A stretch of DNA of 64,000 nucleotides from Halolamina sp. CBA1230. GTDB taxonomy: Archaea > Halobacteriota > Halobacteria > Halobacteriales > Haloferacaceae. Under the pieces are notes generated by a model. The model did not search any database. It was given only the letters and a program-made list of their open reading frames with translations, and was not told where the DNA came from. The stretch covers positions 2,728,001 to 2,792,000 of the forward strand of contig NZ_CP054587.1 of assembly GCF_002025255.2 (NCBI RefSeq), written 5' to 3'. The position numbers and the translations under genes are program-made. Shown here in pieces: positions 33,334 to 41,842 of this stretch (position 1 is the first letter of the stretch; each line of letters starts with the position of its first letter).

Positions 33334-33831
33334 TCAGGCGGGCACCCGTTCGAGCGCGTCCTCGACCGCCCGGAGCGCCGCCACGCCCTCGCGCCGGTCG
33401 ACGACGACGAGGAGGGTTCCGTTCCCGACCGCCGCCGCCTCGGCGTCGATCCCCTCGGCGTCGAGTCGGCCACAGACCGCACCGAGCGCGGCGGTGTCCA
33501 CGTCACCGGTCGCGAGCACCGCGGTCAGCGATCCAGCGTCGGGGACGACCGCGCTGCCGCCGACCGAGAGCAGTGCGTCTTCGGCGGCCTCCGCCCCCGT
33601 GTCGACGAGGCCGACACCGCTCTCCATCCGGACTCGAGCGCTCGTCTCGTGCGTCTCGAACTCGGGCAGGTCCTCGGCGAACCGGCGGAGCGCGGTCGCG
33701 ACGGCGTCGTTGCCGGCGTCGAGGTCGAGTCGCTCGGCGGCGGCGGTGTAGTTGACCACGCCGGCACGGAGCGCGAGCAGGAGGAACGGCCGCTCGCGGA
33801 CCGCCTCACGGGTCGCTGCTGCGGTGGACAT
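33334..33831 (-). CDS. Conserved haloarchaeal protein of unknown function
   Basis: 165 residues from ATG 33831. It has an N-terminal helix-turn-helix-like stretch (PFLLLALRAGVVNYTAAAER) followed by a compact alpha/beta part with DAGSLTAVLATGDVDTAALG and GNGTLLVVVDRREGVAALRA, which looks like an ACT-type regulatory fold. Only haloarchaea have it as far as I know (I recall the label DUF7523, unverified). It lies upstream of cysS in the same direction, so the two may be co-transcribed. No function can be assigned. Confidence 0.6.
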   Translation of the reverse strand: MSTAAATREAVRERPFLLLALRAGVVNYTAAAERLDLDAGNDAVATALRRFAEDLPEFETHETSARVRMESGVGLVDTGAEAAEDALLSVGGSAVVPDAGSLTAVLATGDVDTAALGAVCGRLDAEGIDAEAAAVGNGTLLVVVDRREGVAALRAVEDALERVPA

Positions 33832-34029
33832 GGTGGGGAGTGACGCGGGCGACGGCAAAAGTCCATCCACCCGCGGGCGGCGCTCCGATGCCGGGTACGG
33901 TCGGTTCGATCGGCGCCACACCCGGCAGCGGTGATGGTGTGCGGTAGCGGCTGTGGTGCGGTCGCGGTCGCAAGTGGTCAACGATCGAGCTGCTGTTGCG
34001 GTCGCGGTCGTCGACGAATCGGGGGACTA

Positions 34030-34190
34030 CACCGGCAGCAAGAACGACTCGTGAACTACCCCTGCCTACTCACTCGCGGCGGAGCCGCTCGTTCCTTGAG
34101 GCAGGGGCTTCCTGCTTCCAAGACGCGCTTTGCAGGAACCAGGGTGGTTCCCGCAGGGAGCGCAGTCTCCACAGGCGTTGATTCGGAGTG
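34030..34190 (-). ncRNA. Presumed omega RNA of the tnpA-tnpB element
   Basis: By family rule the guide RNA overlaps the tnpB 3' end and the right-end hairpin at 34059-34107, with its guide read from flanking DNA below 34055. Limits are estimates. Confidence 0.4.
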
Positions 34191-35324
34191 ACCCACTCCT
34201 AGGTCGCTGAGTCCGCGAGAAAGAATGTTCCACGCTGCGTTTGCGTCTCTGTCCGCCTCGAAGCCACAGGCAGGACAGGAGTGCTCACGCACCCACAGCG
34301 GTTTGTCGGTTTCGACGCCACACTGCGCGCACTCTTTGGTGGTTCCGTCGGGTTCAACTTCCACGAAGTGCGTGCCTTCGCGCTCACACTTCGTTTCGAG
34401 CAGATCGGTGAAGGTGTTCCACGCCGCCGAGGCTGTGTTGCGGCTGTTACGCGGCGATTCCAGCATGGCTTTCACGTCGAGGTCTTCGACGGCCACCAGT
34501 TCGTACTCCCGAGCGTAGTAGTTCGAGAGTTTGTGCAGGAAATCACGCCGCTTGCGCTTGATGTCGAGATGGCACTCAGCGACACGCCGACGTTGGTTCT
34601 CCCAGTTGTTCGACTCGTACTCTTTGCGCGAGAGCTTCCGTTGCTCTCGTTCGAGCCTGTCGCGTTCTTCCGAGAGGTCGAGTGATTCGACTGCCGTCCC
34701 GTCAGTATCATGGGCATACTTCAGAATGCCCACGTCGATGCCGACCACCTCCTCGGCGTCGATCTCCTCCAGCGGTGGCTTGGCTGGCGGTTCTGTGTCC
34801 ATCTCGATGCCGAAGATGGCGAACCACTCGCCAGTTTTCTCTTTTTTGAGCGTGACTTCTTTGAGGGTGGCGTCCTCGGGCAGCGGTCGGTGCAGTTCGA
34901 TGGGAATGTCTGCGAGTTTCGACAGCGACAACACGGTCTGACCACCCTTCTTGTCGAGTTCGAAGCCAGACTGGTTGTAGGTGAAACTGCGAAACTCGCG
35001 TGGTGATTTCCATTGGAGTTCACCAACCTTGTAGCCCTGTTCTTTGAGTTCCCCGAGTGCGTTGATGTTTTTCGCGATCCGCATGACGGTGGGCTGGAGC
35101 ACCTTCGAGTAGATGTCGGTGAGTGCGTCCCACCAGTCTTTGAGGTCGGGAAGCTCGTCACGAATCTTGCGGACACGCTGTTTGACAGTGCCCTCGTCTT
35201 CGGGGATCTGGTTGAAGCGGTAGAGGGCGTGGTTGTAGAGTTGGCGACAGGTATCGCGGTGGTAGTCCAGCGTCTCACGCTGGCTGTCGGTCAGCCTGAG
35301 GCGATACCTGTAGTTGTAGTTCAT
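34056..35324 (-). CDS. tnpB: TnpB, RNA-guided nuclease
   Basis: 422 residues from ATG 35324 (MNYNYRYRLRLTDSQRETLD). The catalytic set is GIDVGILKYA (D197), VAVEDLDVKAM (E280) and DRDANAAWNIL (D360), with the zinc ribbon CAQC...CPAC (C332, C335, C350, C353). The C-terminal GSPCLKERAAPPRVSRQG is translated from the right-end/omega RNA region. It is the IS-type TnpB, about 20-25% alike at most to the other TnpB in the window by eye, so the two elements belong to different groups. The ATG overlaps the tnpA stop, so expression is coupled. No inactivating change is seen. Confidence 0.92.
   Translation of the reverse strand: MNYNYRYRLRLTDSQRETLDYHRDTCRQLYNHALYRFNQIPEDEGTVKQRVRKIRDELPDLKDWWDALTDIYSKVLQPTVMRIAKNINALGELKEQGYKVGELQWKSPREFRSFTYNQSGFELDKKGGQTVLSLSKLADIPIELHRPLPEDATLKEVTLKKEKTGEWFAIFGIEMDTEPPAKPPLEEIDAEEVVGIDVGILKYAHDTDGTAVESLDLSEERDRLEREQRKLSRKEYESNNWENQRRRVAECHLDIKRKRRDFLHKLSNYYAREYELVAVEDLDVKAMLESPRNSRNTASAAWNTFTDLLETKCEREGTHFVEVEPDGTTKECAQCGVETDKPLWVREHSCPACGFEADRDANAAWNILSRGLSDLGVGHSESTPVETALPAGTTLVPAKRVLEAGSPCLKERAAPPRVSRQG
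34059..34107. repeat. Right-end hairpin of the tnpA-tnpB element
   Basis: Perfect 9-base arms CCCCTGCCT/AGGCAGGGG next to the tnpB stop. An inner stem GCGGC/GCCGC lies in the loop. Confidence 0.7.
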
Positions 35325-35725
35325 GTTCGCTGGTTTTCGACGTACTCTTTCAACACATCCAGTGAGACTTGTCCTGTCGAGATGAGACAGTACGAGTCGT
35401 TCCAGAACGAGCCGCCCCACAGGTCGGTTTTGAGTTCATCTTCGTACTCGTTGCGGATGCGTCGAGCAGTCGCACCTTTGACGGTGTTGATGAACTTCAC
35501 GAGGTCTGTGGTTGGTTCAGCCCGGAACAGGATGTGAACGTGGTCGTCTTCACCGTCGAGATTGGTCAGTGTGACACCATACTTGTCCGCGAACCCCTCG
35601 ATGACCCCGCGAATATATTGGGTTCGCTCCTCGGTGAGCACACCACGACGATACTTGGTGGTGAGTATCAGGTGGTAGTGGAGTGAATACACCGAGTGTG
35701 CTCCCGTGTCGAGGTCGTACTCCAT
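35321..35725 (-). CDS. tnpA: TnpA, Y1/HUH transposase of IS200/IS605 family
   Basis: 134 residues. The HUH motif is DHVHILF (H62, H64) and the nucleophile is Tyr112 in NDSYCLISTGQVS; SVYSLHYHLILTTKYRRGVL is the conserved N-terminal strand. These enzymes cut and join single-stranded DNA at subterminal hairpins, excising the element from the lagging strand. The length matches the family and the motifs are complete, so it is probably active. Starts about 25 bases downstream of an AT-rich promoter-like stretch (ATAAATATTGACC) and overlaps tnpB by 4 bases. Confidence 0.93.
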   Translation of the reverse strand: MEYDLDTGAHSVYSLHYHLILTTKYRRGVLTEERTQYIRGVIEGFADKYGVTLTNLDGEDDHVHILFRAEPTTDLVKFINTVKGATARRIRNEYEDELKTDLWGGSFWNDSYCLISTGQVSLDVLKEYVENQRT

Positions 35726-35830
35726 TGGGTTCGGTCAATATTTATGTATCCTAGTAGAAAGAAGTTACGACTGCGTGGGCCTGTGGGTTGGGAATAGAAC
35801 AGTATATGGAAGACGATGACGGCGCTGTAT

Positions 35831-35890
35831 CCCCTCCCTACTGCGCTCCTTGTCCGCTGGCGCGGACTGCGGTGCTCCTTGAGGGAGGGG
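35831..35890. repeat. Third IS right-end-type hairpin
   Basis: Arms CCCCTCCCT/AGGGAGGGG, same geometry and orientation as the ends at 34059 and 27858. The minus frame keeps PPSLKEH, like LKER of the TnpB tail. No tnpB body remains before the next gene at 35922. Confidence 0.6.
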
Positions 35891-35921
35891 GGCTTAGCGC
35901 CTGCATTCAGCTAAACCACGA

Positions 35922-36467
35922 TCACGTCAACGCTACGACGACGCCGACGACGGTGACCAGCGCCACGACCGCCGCGGCGGCGCCGACGACGGCACTCTCC
36001 ACCAGCAGCGCCACGGCGACCGCCGCGAGCAGCGCGACGCCCGCTAGGGCGAGCAGGCCGACTGCCTCGGCGTCCAACGCCTCCCGGATCGACTCCTCGG
36101 TTCGTGGGCTGCCGAGCTCCTCGTCGATATCGATCCCGTACCCCTCCGCACGGGACGGCTCGATGCGGAGGTCGACGCGACGGCTCTCGGTGCCGTAGCC
36201 GGTCGAGATCGTGAGCTGGCCCGTGACGGGCTGGTCGATCTCGGCGGCGTCGACGCCGATCCGGGTCGTCGACTCGCGATCGACGTACTCGTCCTCGCCC
36301 CGGAGTCGCGCTACCCCCGCCAGCGACTCGTCGAGCGCGAGGTGGACGTGCGAGCCGGCGCCGTGGTTCACGAGCGCAACGTCGAACGGGCCGTCGGCCA
36401 CGAACGACGCCGGCGCATCGATCCCGCGGGGCTGGCCCCGGTTGAGGTGGACTTCGAGTGCCGACAC
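35922..36467 (-). CDS. Haloarchaeal membrane-anchored protein with beta-sandwich domain
   Basis: 181 residues from ATG 36467. The first 110 residues (MSALEVHLNRGQPRGIDAPA, VNHGAGSHVHLALDE, GQLTISTGYGTESRRVDLRI) look like a beta-sandwich exposed domain. The C-terminus has two hydrophobic segments (AVGLLALAGVALLAAVAVAL and AAAAVVALVTVVGVVVAL). I recall a haloarchaeal family with this layout (DUF7524, unverified). The relic IS end hairpin lies 32 bases beyond its stop codon. Function unknown; structural or surface role possible. Confidence 0.6.
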   Translation of the reverse strand: MSALEVHLNRGQPRGIDAPASFVADGPFDVALVNHGAGSHVHLALDESLAGVARLRGEDEYVDRESTTRIGVDAAEIDQPVTGQLTISTGYGTESRRVDLRIEPSRAEGYGIDIDEELGSPRTEESIREALDAEAVGLLALAGVALLAAVAVALLVESAVVGAAAAVVALVTVVGVVVALT

Positions 36468-36563
36468 GCTTGTGGGTGAGACCTAAGGGAGCAAAAACGT
36501 TCACCCGAACTGGCTCCCACGAGGAATCGACAACAGACGCTCGCTGTGGGGTGTTTCCGGGAA

Positions 36564-36573
36564 AAGTTTATGT
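36564..36573 (+). promoter_or_regulatory. TATA-like element of the 63-residue protein gene
   Basis: AAGTTTATGT about 29 bases before the ATG at 36597, consistent with a leaderless messenger. Confidence 0.45.
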
Positions 36574-36596
36574 ACTCGTCGGCGCACTCTCCACGT

Positions 36597-36788
36597 ATGG
36601 GTACCAGTAGCACACCACCCGTCGTTCGCGACGCTCCGGCCCGCGATCACGGGCCGGACCTGTCGACCGTCGGCACCGACCTCGTGATCGCCGACGGCGA
36701 GGTGATGACCTACGGCGAGTACCGGCGACAGGCTCGCGCTCGGGAGACGGAGCCCGACGGCCGCGAGAAAGAACTGCTGGAACGCTGA
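36597..36788 (+). CDS. Small conserved haloarchaeal protein
   Basis: 63 residues from ATG 36597 (MGTSSTPPVVRDAPARDHGP). The C-terminal half ADGEVMTYGEYRRQARARET is a helix-rich basic/acidic stretch. The upstream in-frame ATGs are excluded by the TATA-like box position. It ends 9 bases from the convergent OsmC gene. There is no cysteine pair, membrane span or known motif, and no function can be proposed. Confidence 0.55.
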   Translation: MGTSSTPPVVRDAPARDHGPDLSTVGTDLVIADGEVMTYGEYRRQARARETEPDGREKELLER

Positions 36789-36797
36789 GTCGCCGGT

Positions 36798-37193
36798 CTA
36801 GAACGCGTCGCCTTCGAACGTCGTCTCGGCGTGGAGACTCTCCTTCAGCGCGTCGTGAACCTTACAGAGGTCGAACGCGCGGTCGATCGCTTCCTCACCC
36901 TCCTCCTCGGTCACGTCGGCGCCGACGGCGACGTCGAAGTGGATGCTATCGAGCTTGTCGTCGTCGTTGAGTTCGCCAGTGATCGAGAGCTCGATCTTCC
37001 CGAGCTCGCCGACGTCGCGCTGCTTGGCGCCGACGCGCAGCGCCGGAACGTAGCACGCGCCGTAGGAGGCGAGCAGCGACTCCAGCGTGTCGGGCGCGGA
37101 CTCGCCGCCGGGGTCGATGTCGACGGAGAAGTCGCGGATCTCGGTCGTGGAATCGTAGCCGTCCTCGGAGACAGTAGTGACCTGTTTGCTCAT
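36798..37193 (-). CDS. OsmC-family peroxiredoxin-like protein
   Basis: 131 residues. SLLASYGACYVPALRVGAKQ contains the first conserved cysteine and DLCKVHDALKESLHAET the second; together they form the OsmC/Ohr thiol pair. OsmC proteins reduce organic hydroperoxides using dihydrolipoamide or similar thiols. Whether it is the Ohr or the YhfA subtype is not clear from this sequence. It begins 66 bases before the metallo-hydrolase gene in a same-strand arrangement (the hydrolase lies upstream). Confidence 0.85.
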   Translation of the reverse strand: MSKQVTTVSEDGYDSTTEIRDFSVDIDPGGESAPDTLESLLASYGACYVPALRVGAKQRDVGELGKIELSITGELNDDDKLDSIHFDVAVGADVTEEEGEEAIDRAFDLCKVHDALKESLHAETTFEGDAF

Positions 37194-37257
37194 CGCGGTC
37201 GACGGTTGGGTCGTTCGGGGCCTAAATCTTGCTGCCCCGGCCTCGCGGCGACGGGCG

Positions 37258-37989
37258 CTACTCGGCGAGGGTGTAGCGCTCGTCGCCGTCGAGCACGACC
37301 GCCTCGGCGTCGCTGCCCGTCGCCTTCACCTCACGGACGAACTCGTCGGTGTCGATCTCGATCGGCGGGAACGTGTCGTAGTGCATCGGGAACGCCACGT
37401 CCGCATCCACCCAGTCGACCGCGACGGCGGCCTGTGCCGGCCCCATCGTGAAGTGGTCGCCCGCGGGCACCGCGGCGGCGTCGGGTTCGAGGAACGGCGC
37501 GATCACGTCCTTCATCTCGGAGTGGAGCGAGGTGTCGCCGGCGTGGTAGAACGTGGTGGCGTCGGCGTCCGCCTCCTGGGTGGGCTTCTTGTCGCTGATC
37601 ACGAAGCCGGCGGGCATCCCCGCGGAGGTGCCGTAGCCGGTCTCGATCCCGTTGGAGTGGTCCGCACGCACCATCGTCACCCAGGCGTCGCCGCACTCGA
37701 CGGTGCCGCCGAGGTTCATCCCCATGCCGCCGACGGCGTTCTCGTGGCCGAAGTTGTCCTCGAGGTAGCCGGCCAGCTCCGGCGTCGCGACCACGGTCGC
37801 GCCCTCGTAGCGGTCGACGTCGCCGATGTGGTCGGCGTGGCCGTGGGTCAACAGCAGGTAGTCGGGGTCCAGTTCCTCGGGCGAGGTGTCCGTCTTGGGG
37901 TTGTCGAAGAACGGGTCGATCAGGAGTTCGGTGTCGTCGACGGTGACTGCCCAGGTCGAGTGGCCGTGCCAGGTGAGTTCGAACGTCAT
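37258..37989 (-). CDS. UPF0173-type metallo-beta-lactamase-fold hydrolase
   Basis: 243 residues. [20 protein letters not shown] at the start, [17 protein letters not shown] as the metal-binding HxHxDH motif, [36 protein letters not shown] and [17 protein letters not shown] define the family of metal-dependent hydrolases (UPF0173 / UlaG relatives). Two divalent metals would be bound. The substrate is unknown for most members. ATG 37989 is preceded by GC-rich DNA with TATA-poor spacing; divergent to xdhC. Confidence 0.85.
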   Translation of the reverse strand: MTFELTWHGHSTWAVTVDDTELLIDPFFDNPKTDTSPEELDPDYLLLTHGHADHIGDVDRYEGATVVATPELAGYLEDNFGHENAVGGMGMNLGGTVECGDAWVTMVRADHSNGIETGYGTSAGMPAGFVISDKKPTQEADADATTFYHAGDTSLHSEMKDVIAPFLEPDAAAVPAGDHFTMGPAQAAVAVDWVDADVAFPMHYDTFPPIEIDTDEFVREVKATGSDAEAVVLDGDERYTLAE

Positions 37990-38083
37990 GCAGTCGACAG
38001 TCGGGGCGCGCGGGCCGTGAATCTTACTGCTACCGAGGGGGATGTGCGACATCCCTAAGTCCCGAGAGCGGTCAGTGCGGCCA

Positions 38084-38857
38084 ATGGGAGTCCACGGACG
38101 GGCGGCCGAACTCACCGACGAGGGCGAGACGGTCGCGATCGCCACGGTGACCGAGGTCGAGGGCAGCGCCCCCCGCGACCCCGGTGCGACGATGCTCGTC
38201 CGGGCGAACGGCGAGATCGAGGGCACCATCGGCGGCGGCACCGTCGAGGCGCTGACGAAGGAGGCCGCCCTCGAGGCGATCGAGGAGCGCGAACCGCGGC
38301 GCGAGCGCTGGGAGCTGACCCGCGACGGCAACACGGGGATGGTCTGCGGGGGCGAGATGGCCGTGTTCATCAACGTGCTCGTCGGCGCGCCGGAACTCGT
38401 GATCGCGGGCGCGGGGCACATCGCGGTGCCGCTCAGCCGGATGGCGAACGAGATGGGGTACGACACGTTCGTCGTCGACGACCGCGAGGGGTACGCCGAC
38501 CCCGAGCGCTTTCCCGACGCGGAACTGTTCACCGGTGACTACGACGAGGGGATCGCCGAGTTCGGCGTCGGCTCGAACACCGCGGTCGCGATCGCCAGCC
38601 GGAGCGGCACGTTCGACCGGGTTGCGGCGGCCGAGGCGCTCCGGCGCGGCGCCTACTACGTCGGGCTGGTGGCCTCCGCGGAGAAAGCCGACCACGTCCG
38701 CGAGGGCCTTCGCGACGAGGGAATCGACGACGAAGCGATGGAACGCCTCCACGCACCCGTGGGGATCGAGGTCGGCGGCGGCGCGCCCGAGGACGTGGCG
38801 CTGTCGATCCTCGCGGAGCTCAACCGCGTGCGCCACGGGCTCTCCGCCGAAATCTGA
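38084..38857 (+). CDS. xdhC: XdhC/CoxI-family molybdoenzyme maturation factor
   Basis: 257 residues from ATG 38084. [20 protein letters not shown] and [20 protein letters not shown] are the N-terminal CoxI motifs, [13 protein letters not shown] is the central block, and [20 protein letters not shown] opens the C-terminal Rossmann domain. XdhC proteins bind the molybdenum cofactor and deliver it, sulfurated, to xanthine dehydrogenase-type hydroxylases. A MocA-like gene is convergent and a coxSML-type hydroxylase lies 7.6 kb away, its likely client. The upstream start at 38042 has no family support. Confidence 0.85.
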   Translation: MGVHGRAAELTDEGETVAIATVTEVEGSAPRDPGATMLVRANGEIEGTIGGGTVEALTKEAALEAIEEREPRRERWELTRDGNTGMVCGGEMAVFINVLVGAPELVIAGAGHIAVPLSRMANEMGYDTFVVDDREGYADPERFPDAELFTGDYDEGIAEFGVGSNTAVAIASRSGTFDRVAAAEALRRGAYYVGLVASAEKADHVREGLRDEGIDDEAMERLHAPVGIEVGGGAPEDVALSILAELNRVRHGLSAEI

Positions 38858-38866
38858 TCCGCCGTC

Positions 38867-39478
38867 CTACGTGTGCGTCTTGATCGCGTCCCAGTACTCC
38901 GCCGGCGTGTCGACGTCGACGAAGATCCGCTCGTCGTCGACGTCCACCTCCCGGGTGTCGGTGTCGTCGGCGTAGACGACCGCCCGCGCTCCCCGTTCTT
39001 CCGTCGCCGGATCGTGTAACAGCGTGTCGAACGTCGAGGCGGCGAACAGGGGCGGGTGGCCGCGTTCCCCGTCGGTCGTCGGCTGGATCACGTCCGCCGC
39101 CCGGTCGGCGGCGAACGCCTCGGCCACGAAGCGGACGACCGACGCCGGAATCAGCGGGTAGTCCACGGGCGAGAGCAGCAGGCCGTCGGCGTCACGTGCC
39201 CGTGCTTCGCGCACGCCGGCCCGAACCGAACTGAGCATCCCCGCCTCGTACTGTTCGTTCTCGATCACCGTCGCGCCGGTCAGGTCCGCACGGGCACGCA
39301 CCTCGTCGGCTTCGTACCCCAGCACCACGACCGGTTCGACACCGGCTCGCCCGTACTGCTCGATCAGTCGCTCCACGAACCGCTGCCGGTCAACCGTCAG
39401 CAGCGGCTTGGGGAACCCACCCATCCGGGTTGACTCCCCAGCCGCCGTGATCAGGCCGAGTAGGCTGGGGTCACTCAT
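38867..39478 (-). CDS. MocA-type molybdenum cofactor cytidylyltransferase
   Basis: 203 residues from ATG 39478. LGLITAAGESTRMGGFPKPL is the nucleotide-binding signature of the MobA/MocA family. VVVLGYEADEVRARADLTGA, LLSPVDYPLIPASVVRFVAE (metal Asp) and GHPPLFAASTFDTLL follow. MocA adds CMP to molybdopterin, giving the MCD cofactor of xanthine-oxidase-family enzymes. The placement beside xdhC and near a coxSML operon supports this over a sugar nucleotidyltransferase. Confidence 0.8.
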   Translation of the reverse strand: MSDPSLLGLITAAGESTRMGGFPKPLLTVDRQRFVERLIEQYGRAGVEPVVVLGYEADEVRARADLTGATVIENEQYEAGMLSSVRAGVREARARDADGLLLSPVDYPLIPASVVRFVAEAFAADRAADVIQPTTDGERGHPPLFAASTFDTLLHDPATEERGARAVVYADDTDTREVDVDDERIFVDVDTPAEYWDAIKTHT

Positions 39479-39603
39479 CGCCGGCACCGCGTCCGGCGGC
39501 TCGCTCGCGGGCGTAGGAAGGCATTACGCCGGAGGACGCGCCGGGAGGGTCATAAACTCACGGCTCACCCGTTCCGTGGCCGACAGTCTGGTTGGATAGG
39601 ACA

Positions 39604-39617
39604 GGTGTTCAAACACC
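39604..39617. promoter_or_regulatory. Short palindrome upstream of the ABC transporter operon
   Basis: GGTGTTCAAACACC has perfect 6-base arms and lies about 120 bases upstream of the TATA-like box. It is a candidate regulator site with no further support. Confidence 0.25.
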
Positions 39618-39724
39618 AGATATCACCAGTACCAGGCAGATTTGCACAGTTCAGGATTCTCCTGTACAGTTCGACGGTACGATGCTGTTTCCCATGGGTG
39701 AAAGAACCATGTTACCGAACGACA

Positions 39725-39733
39725 AGTTTATAC
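39725..39733 (+). promoter_or_regulatory. TATA-like promoter of the ABC transporter operon
   Basis: AGTTTATAC about 30 bases before the ATG at 39760. Confidence 0.55.
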
Positions 39734-39759
39734 AATGGATCGAGGTATACGCATAGCAC

Positions 39760-41664
39760 ATGTCTGACCTTATTGACCAAGGCGAAGACAGTCACCCGAA
39801 GATGAACCGGCGGCGATGGCTCCAGGGCCTCGGCATCGCCGGTACTGCCGGCCTGGCCGGCTGTACGGGCGGCGACGGGACGGACTCGCCGACGTCGACG
39901 TCGACCGAGCCGGACCCGGAAGCGACGGAGCCGGACACCCCGACCGCGACCGAACGGCAGGAGCTCCCCGAGCGAACCGGTCCGTACCAGCGGACGATCG
40001 CCAACGCGGCGTCGACGCTCAACCCCCTCTACAACAACGTGGACGGGGTCGGCACGCTGATCGGCTACACGATGGACATGGGGTACACGTTCATGCCCGG
40101 GACGGAGTTCCTCCCGCAGCTCTACGACCTCTCCTCCGACAACGGTGAGGTGTGGGTCGCGGAGCTCCGTGACAACCTCATGTTCGGCGGCGAGTACGAG
40201 CGCCAGGTGACCGCCGAGGACTTCGTCTATCAGGTTCAGGAGATCCACCAGAGCAGCTGGGCCGGCACCCCCGACTCGCCCAACTGGCCCACGGGCGAGG
40301 AGGGGTACAACATCGAGCAGACCGGCGAGCTGGAGTTCCAGATCGAGCTCCCGAGCTCGAACGTGCTCTACCCCGAATCCTACGAGCCGCTCCTCTACGC
40401 GATCCCGAAGGAGATCATGGAGCCCTACGTCGCGGAGGAGGACTCCCAGGGCCTCCAGCAGGACGAGGATCTGCTCGAGCTCACGTTCACCGGGAACCTC
40501 GGCGCCTACCAGCTCGACGAGTGGAACCGTGGCAGCGCCCAGATCTTCTCGCGGAACGACGACTACTACCTCCGCGATGCGACCGACGTGGATCCGCTGT
40601 TCGAGGAAGCCCCGTACTTCGAGGGGATCGAATCCCAGGTCGTCCAGGAGGAGGCCTCCCGGCTGGGTGCCTTGGAGACGGGCGAGTCCGACGTTGCCGG
40701 TCTCCCGCCGAACCGCGTCTCGGAGTTCCAGCAGATGGAGAGCGTCGACGTGAACATCACGCCGACGCCGTTCCAGAGCCTCATCACCTGGAACATGCGT
40801 AACAACGGCTGGAACACCGGCCCGGGCAACCTCTTCCGCGACCGCTCGTTCCGACAGGGGCTGGCCTGCGCCGTCAGCAAGAACCAGGTCGTCCAGGGAA
40901 TCTACCGTGGGTTCGCCGACCCGGCGTACACGTTCCAGCCCGAGTGGTCCACGTTCTACCCCGAGGACGACTCCGCGATCGATCAGTGGGGGACCGGCGA
41001 CCTCTACGGTCCCGAGCCCGCGCGGAGCCGGATCCGCGACGCGATCGAGGACACCGACTACAGCTACGACGGCCAGGGCCGCCTGCTTAACCCCGACGGC
41101 GACCAGTGTACCATCACGCTGCACCACTCGGCGTCGTCGAACACCAACCAGTCCCTCGCGGAGTTCATCGCCCAGGAGTACGAGGAGAACGCCGGGATCG
41201 TCGTCGAGACGACCGCGACCCAGTCCTCGCAGTTCCTGACGAACTACTTCCAGCAGGAGGCACCGGAGGGCGAGACCGAGTGGAACGCCGGCCCGTTCAA
41301 CCGCGGTCCGCGTGACGTGACGAGCGCGGAGAGCTGGGACATGACGGTCATCTACGGCTACAACACCTACCCACTCAACCCCACCGTCAGCGACGTGTTC
41401 TTCCTGCAGGACGGGAGCACCAACCCGCAGGGGTACTACCCGCAGTGGGACGCCGAGGAGCTCTACAACCAGGCGAACAACGCGACCAGTCGGGAGGAGC
41501 TCGCCGACGCGATGGTGGAGATCTTCGTCAACCTCAACCAGGCCCAGCCGATCGGGATGCTGACGTTCAGCTCCAACACCATCGGCTACGCCGCCGACAT
41601 CGAAGGGCCCATCGAGGACTTCTTCAGCGGCTGGGACTTCCCGGCCTGGTACCGAGAGGACTGA
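39760..41664 (+). CDS. Oligopeptide-type ABC transporter substrate-binding lipoprotein
   Basis: 634 residues. A Tat signal MNRRRWLQGLGIAGTAGLAG followed by the lipobox cysteine exports and anchors it to the outer membrane face. A Ser/Thr/Pro/Glu-rich linker follows. The body is a family-5 (DppA/OppA) solute-binding protein: IANAASTLNPLYNNVDGVG, SQIFSRNDDYYLR-type strands and FYPEDDSAIDQWGTGDLYGP. The substrate may be a peptide, nickel chelate or sugar; location between molybdoenzyme genes does not settle it. It is the first gene of a five-gene operon; a 178-base gap with a hairpin separates it from the permease genes. Confidence 0.88.
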   Translation: MSDLIDQGEDSHPKMNRRRWLQGLGIAGTAGLAGCTGGDGTDSPTSTSTEPDPEATEPDTPTATERQELPERTGPYQRTIANAASTLNPLYNNVDGVGTLIGYTMDMGYTFMPGTEFLPQLYDLSSDNGEVWVAELRDNLMFGGEYERQVTAEDFVYQVQEIHQSSWAGTPDSPNWPTGEEGYNIEQTGELEFQIELPSSNVLYPESYEPLLYAIPKEIMEPYVAEEDSQGLQQDEDLLELTFTGNLGAYQLDEWNRGSAQIFSRNDDYYLRDATDVDPLFEEAPYFEGIESQVVQEEASRLGALETGESDVAGLPPNRVSEFQQMESVDVNITPTPFQSLITWNMRNNGWNTGPGNLFRDRSFRQGLACAVSKNQVVQGIYRGFADPAYTFQPEWSTFYPEDDSAIDQWGTGDLYGPEPARSRIRDAIEDTDYSYDGQGRLLNPDGDQCTITLHHSASSNTNQSLAEFIAQEYEENAGIVVETTATQSSQFLTNYFQQEAPEGETEWNAGPFNRGPRDVTSAESWDMTVIYGYNTYPLNPTVSDVFFLQDGSTNPQGYYPQWDAEELYNQANNATSREELADAMVEIFVNLNQAQPIGMLTFSSNTIGYAADIEGPIEDFFSGWDFPAWYRED

Positions 41665-41842
41665 GCGTCTCTCGCCCCGAGTTTTTGGGTTCGAGGGGCC
41701 AGCTATCGAAACACACATTATTCGAGATGCGGTACAGAAACACACTCTGTGTGACAACCGATACCATTGCCAGAACGGGAACGGCGGTTGTCACCGGCGG
41801 ATACAGCGATTTCGGAGACAGACACACATGAGGATTTAACAT

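Larger units (their letters stand above)
34050..35750 (-). mobile_element. Complete IS200/IS605 element with tnpA and tnpB
   Basis: tnpA (Y1 transposase) and tnpB overlap by 4 bases on the minus strand. The right end is the hairpin 34059-34107 (arms CCCCTGCCT/AGGCAGGGG), partly inside the tnpB coding region. The left end lies just upstream of tnpA, near 35750, in an AT-rich stretch. Both proteins look intact, so the element may be active and could mobilise related tnpB-only elements. Confidence 0.75.

Noticed and set aside
39712-41757. 681-codon open frame on the minus strand antisense to the ABC transporter binding-protein gene
   Set aside because: It mirrors the plus-strand gene, which has a Tat lipoprotein signal and family-5 motifs. 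The antisense translation is Val/Arg/Glu-rich without motifs, the usual shadow of high-GC coding DNA.
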